Shown piece after piece: positions 61,601 to 64,000 of a stretch of DNA of 64,000 nt. The notes under the pieces are model-generated. The model made no database searches. It was not told the DNA's origin and saw only the letters and a list, made by a program, of their open reading frames with translations. Source of the DNA: Amorphoplanes digitatis (GTDB taxonomy: Bacteria; Actinomycetota; Actinomycetes; Mycobacteriales; Micromonosporaceae); contig NZ_JACHNH010000001.1 of NCBI RefSeq assembly GCF_014205335.1, positions 5,760,501-5,824,500 on the forward strand, given 5' to 3'. A program made the position numbers and the translations under genes. Numbering within the stretch: the first letter of the stretch is position 1; each line of letters starts with the position of its first letter.

Positions 61601-64000
61601 GGTACGCGACCTGCTCGCCGCGCCCCGGCTGGAGCTGGCCCGGTTCGGCTTCCTCTTCCCCGACCTGGAGACCGCCTGGGAGCACCTGGTCGCCGAGCCC
61701 GACGAGGCCGAGCGCTGGCGGTGGTTCCGGCACCGGTTCGCCCTGTTCCACGCCCGCTGCCGGATCATCGCCCGGCACCTGGCCGAACACGTGCTGCACC
61801 TCGACGGCGGCGACCCGGACGACGCTCCGGACGGCGGCACCGGGCAGGGCGAGGCGACCACGCTGCTCGCCGCCCGGCTGCTGCGGTCGCTGCTCGCCGA
61901 CGAGAACTTCGCCGCACCGCCGCCCTGGGAGCAGGACGACGGCCACCGGCCCGACGTCACCTGGGACGGCCCGGCCGGCAGCGCGTACGCCACGCTGACC
62001 GCCCTGGTCGGTACCGGGCTGCTCGCCGAGCACACGGTGCCGTCGGCCGGCGCTCCCCTGTGGCGCGAGATCCAGGCCGGCACCGCGCTGTACACCGCGA
62101 CCCGCAACTCGTGGAACGCGCCGGTGCCGACCCTCATCCCGGCCCTGGACGCCGCCCTGCCCGCGGCGCAGCAGCGCTGGGCCGGGGTGCGCAACGGCAT
62201 CGGCATCGGCGCCCGCGGCGCCCAGGTCCTCGGCGGGGTGTCGGCGTTCCGCAGCGTCTGGTCCGGCCTGCTGCTTGTCGAGCAGGACGGCGACTACTCG
62301 TTCTGGGGCCGCGACGCCGAGCACGGCGGCCAGCACTGGCGGGTACGGCTGAACCGCGGCCAGAAACGCTGGACGCTGCTCAACCACCGCTGGAACGACG
62401 AGCCCGACTGCCACCGCACCTCGGACCTCGCGCTGCGCCGCGGCGTGTACGAGCTGAGCATCGAGCTGGTCCGGGACGCGCCCGGCGACGACGAGCTGTC
62501 CGACGCCGAGGCGCTGCGGTGCGGGCTGCTGGTGGAGTACCGGGGCCCGGACACCGGCGGCGAGCGCACCGCCATCCCGGCCGAGCGGCTGTACCAGGCC
62601 GCCAAGGACGCGCCGCTCGGCGCGGGCGTCAACGGCAAGCTGGTCGGCGGGGTGCCCGCCGAGCTGCTCCGCGCCCAGTACGTCAGCACGCTGCGCGACG
62701 TCCGCCGCACCTACCAGCGCGCCTTCAAGGCGCTGCTGCTGGCGTACCGGTTCGGACTGTCGGCGCAGATCTTCTCCGACTACGGCCAGTCGGAGCTGGG
62801 TTACCTGCTGGAGCACGGCGACCGGCTGGCCGGGCTGGCGTTCTCCGACGCCGGCGGCGCCGGCTGGCGGCCGCACGCCGTCGATCTCGACCCCAACCTG
62901 CTGCCGCTGCTGGACACCTACCTGCCGCCCGCGGCGGACGACCGGGCCGCGCCCTCGACGGTGCGCCGGCAGGCCTGGTTCGACGTCTGGGAGCGGCTGT
63001 TCGACCACGTCGAGCTGAACCGGCGCGCCGAGCCGGCCAGCGAGGACCCGGTCTGGCTGCTGTACGACGAGGCCGCCGGCGACCAGCCGGATAATCCGGC
63101 TCAGCTGCTGCGCCACCTGGGCGTCAACCTCGCGCACGCGCCGCAGGTGCTCACCTACCAGCCCGCGACGACCCTCGCCGCGGACGCGCTCACCGACGAA
63201 CGCTGGCCGACCCGGGTGTGGCACGCCGACCGGATCGTCCGGCGTATCACGCACCGCTTCGCGATCGCCGACCTGGCGCCGGCCCGGCCGGACCTGTGGG
63301 CCGCCGAGGACCTGCTCGGCTCCGGCGGCAACCTCAATCTGGTGACGCTGGTACGCGCCGGCTTCGTGGGCAACGGCGCGCCGGCGCGCTACCGCGATCT
63401 GCGGCGCCTCGACGACTGCCTGCGGGTGCACGCGCGCGACGCGCTGGTGGCGTACCTGGTCCGGATGGGCCGGGTGCCGCTGCCCGGCAAGGGCGGCGGC
63501 GCGGTGACCTCGGCCGAGCAGCTCAGCGACCTGCTGCTGACCGACGTGCGTACCGGCGTCGAGGCCACCATCACCCGGATCGACGCCGGCATCGCCGCCG
63601 CGCAGTCGCTGATCGCCCGGACCCGGCTCGGCCTGGAGCTCTGGCGGCCCGACCCGGCGTTCGTCCGCCGCTGGGACGAGCGGTACGCCACCTGCGAGGT
63701 GTGGGGCGGCCTGCGGCGCGGGCAGCTGTACCGCGAGAACGGGGCCGGCGCGCGGGAGCTGGCCGCGGCCCGGCGCACCGAGAGCTTCCGGCTCCTGGAG
63801 CGGGAACTGCACCGCGCGACGGTGTCCATGCCGGTACCGGGCGGCCTCGAGTCCTGGCCGGCGCACGCCGGCCCGCCGCGCCACCCCGGCCTGCTGCTCC
63901 TGCAGGAACGCGACGCCTCGGCGCTGACCCGGCTGACCCCGGCCCGGCAGGGCCTGGGGCTGCTGGGCACCCCGGAGGACGCCGGCACCCGCTCCTGGCT
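58605..64000 (+). CDS. Tc-toxin TcA-like protein (VRP1/neuraminidase-like), 3' end beyond window
   Basis: At least 1798 residues; still open at the window edge. Several segments follow the TcA/SpvA (VRP1) plan: SLAESLYARGFTG, then VVNCEPDCAMSPTGSTAYLR (the family form is DYCxCEHCxSVxSPAAYLVDLL), IAVPVIDLVNESLEAM, LPYDQRLDVNRRHLEAMGTT with EYLCVSPAEYTTLFG, and later RFAEQLSKILASRFGIGELS. Around 1225-1300 there is a sandwich module (DGDYSFWGRDAEHGGQHWRV) like the PA14-type insert of Tc proteins. In known complexes TcA is the pentameric pore and translocation channel that delivers a toxin carried by TcB/TcC. Partner genes would lie to the right, out of view. The GTG start overlaps the preceding gene. 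Confidence 0.85.
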   Translation, partial: MIPQFDIPPQYFYALAASLPPDVSADVRYRLATLADEVTILDLLRKAVEENIIVEDPAVSLEMAARRLRALGAVQGVTPVCAPGVGLALTTGYAAYRSMPDPDPEPERDIAPFWNSIMGNPALAAAHLELVLSAALQEGDTRPLIADVIAEGLALSSVKNLDTDPWPAPKPPEITYANWVTVFTAHPGRLPAAVGPGTFEERVAAFVRMLHAFFQVSTGALGPGAATPGQPEALPRPATDLIQLFFDGYRGSFDAAWEWGNGLSSADRDAVIATLGLDPDAAAWLAQAVDVLDGLYAVTAVAGVDDKLHFSLAESLYARGFTGRDSITALSGREFADALIGTPAYQGQYVRDIYIAAGGDPNAVPGGGGGVFWPINPGDVVNCEPDCAMSPTGSTAYLRALLDVEVAGRPLGDALALRAGPFGDLAATAANAEIAVPVIDLVNESLEAMVANGTSAGVVHDTDPAGVPEPAQAWFDAVPAYSSPAVPVAQPAAYEILAGDFSAPELPYDQRLDVNRRHLEAMGTTRFDVLRGFRRDITEFVLERAGEPAAFPRHVWRYPVRLDLALEYLCVSPAEYTTLFGETPAGENLAVLYGFRDEGDRWKVVAKALPELLTRLGLEYCELAELMATGYVPGRLYTRPRDGEPEPVPFPDCAPCCPADYVLDFDDAETDGPWVRLALIARLWRKLRCTFAPSFAELAEICTVLRLFDDAGQVNPDFPPQLVALQLLRERFGLSAVALGTLLDLWRGAGAPPDGVVDELITRLSRHTPRKHRSPGRAATFQRLLRANLDPLSRLGGFDPAVPARTWHARPTHTLRFAEQLSKILASRFGIGELSYLCTAEPHLGGDDPYPLASGIEAEVDPLRDPEDEARFSLWALRRKLLDATVDDDTAGSYSWHRVGDVLREEVGGAPAGDRLTALGARLFPGVLHDAGVAVTAAQRRWTVPLAGGGAAAMWNTPGSPLRYDGVAGELSAAAPLTEAAVLAKLSRVRPLQGQEPQAVRDLLAAPRLELARFGFLFPDLETAWEHLVAEPDEAERWRWFRHRFALFHARCRIIARHLAEHVLHLDGGDPDDAPDGGTGQGEATTLLAARLLRSLLADENFAAPPPWEQDDGHRPDVTWDGPAGSAYATLTALVGTGLLAEHTVPSAGAPLWREIQAGTALYTATRNSWNAPVPTLIPALDAALPAAQQRWAGVRNGIGIGARGAQVLGGVSAFRSVWSGLLLVEQDGDYSFWGRDAEHGGQHWRVRLNRGQKRWTLLNHRWNDEPDCHRTSDLALRRGVYELSIELVRDAPGDDELSDAEALRCGLLVEYRGPDTGGERTAIPAERLYQAAKDAPLGAGVNGKLVGGVPAELLRAQYVSTLRDVRRTYQRAFKALLLAYRFGLSAQIFSDYGQSELGYLLEHGDRLAGLAFSDAGGAGWRPHAVDLDPNLLPLLDTYLPPAADDRAAPSTVRRQAWFDVWERLFDHVELNRRAEPASEDPVWLLYDEAAGDQPDNPAQLLRHLGVNLAHAPQVLTYQPATTLAADALTDERWPTRVWHADRIVRRITHRFAIADLAPARPDLWAAEDLLGSGGNLNLVTLVRAGFVGNGAPARYRDLRRLDDCLRVHARDALVAYLVRMGRVPLPGKGGGAVTSAEQLSDLLLTDVRTGVEATITRIDAGIAAAQSLIARTRLGLELWRPDPAFVRRWDERYATCEVWGGLRRGQLYRENGAGARELAAARRTESFRLLERELHRATVSMPVPGGLESWPAHAGPPRHPGLLLLQERDASALTRLTPARQGLGLLGTPEDAGTRSW

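Noticed and set aside
60318..63884. Minus-strand open frame of almost 1200 codons opposite the TcA-like gene
   Set aside because: It is low-complexity (R, G, V and Q-rich), with no motif and no start signal. The plus-strand frame holds family motifs throughout.

Overview
The window is about 72% GC by eye, with GTG and TTG starts, near-universal G/C at third codon positions, Tat and lipoprotein signals and many secreted multidomain carbohydrate enzymes. This points to a filamentous actinomycete. A Micromonosporaceae (Actinoplanes-like) genome is my best guess, but that is inference. I see no rRNA, tRNA, CRISPR array, complete insertion sequence or phage module, so it reads as a chromosomal arm-type region devoted largely to plant polysaccharide use.

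Left part (1-11.5 kb). A MalEFG-type sugar ABC operon on the minus strand (84-3087) faces a chimeric regulator with a DeoR-type head and a LacI-type ligand domain. A TMEM175-like potassium channel follows. Next is a secreted aldose 1-epimerase with an RbsB/C/A-type ABC operon (5083-9282), an 870-base gene-free stretch, and a membrane chemotaxis-type transducer.

Middle (11.5-29 kb). A giant secreted protein joins PA14, sugar-dehydrogenase propeller, CBM, ricin lectin and DUF1080 domains. After it come an S1 protease, a PLP decarboxylase, small secreted or unknown proteins, a PepSY membrane protein and a 5'-truncated ATP-grasp gene at what looks like a deletion scar. Then come an O-methyltransferase/ArsR pair, a secreted endonuclease/exonuclease/phosphatase-jacalin protein, a HTH-STAND-NTPase with 14 WD40 repeats, and CopC.

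Carbohydrate core (29-54 kb). A LacI regulator sits beside a GH78-type rhamnosidase and a second MalEFG operon. Palindromes of the form GAAACGTTTC lie at both target promoters, so these form a plausible local regulon. A relic of a flavodoxin gene with its middle missing, an epimerase, a HEAT-repeat protein, an SDR lacking the usual Tyr/Lys pair, and a glycosidase-like protein fused to a polytopic membrane domain follow. Two CE1 esterases with CBM2 and a GH62 arabinofuranosidase come next. The second esterase has a perfect CebR/CelR box, and the GH62 gene has a related one inside its promoter. Next to them lies the most striking gene: an ECF sigma factor fused to a zinc-binding anti-sigma-like motif, membrane segment(s) and an AbfB arabinose-binding domain (49861-51306). 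It abuts a translationally coupled pair of AbfB-GH43 enzymes.

Right end (54-64 kb). A two-component system, a VanJ-like membrane phosphatase-type protein and a GNAT acetyltransferase are followed by a two-gene unit. Its second gene is a Tc-toxin TcA-like protein that runs off the window. Several genes carry a TANNNT -10 box 6-7 bases before the start codon with no Shine-Dalgarno sequence, the signature of leaderless mRNAs.
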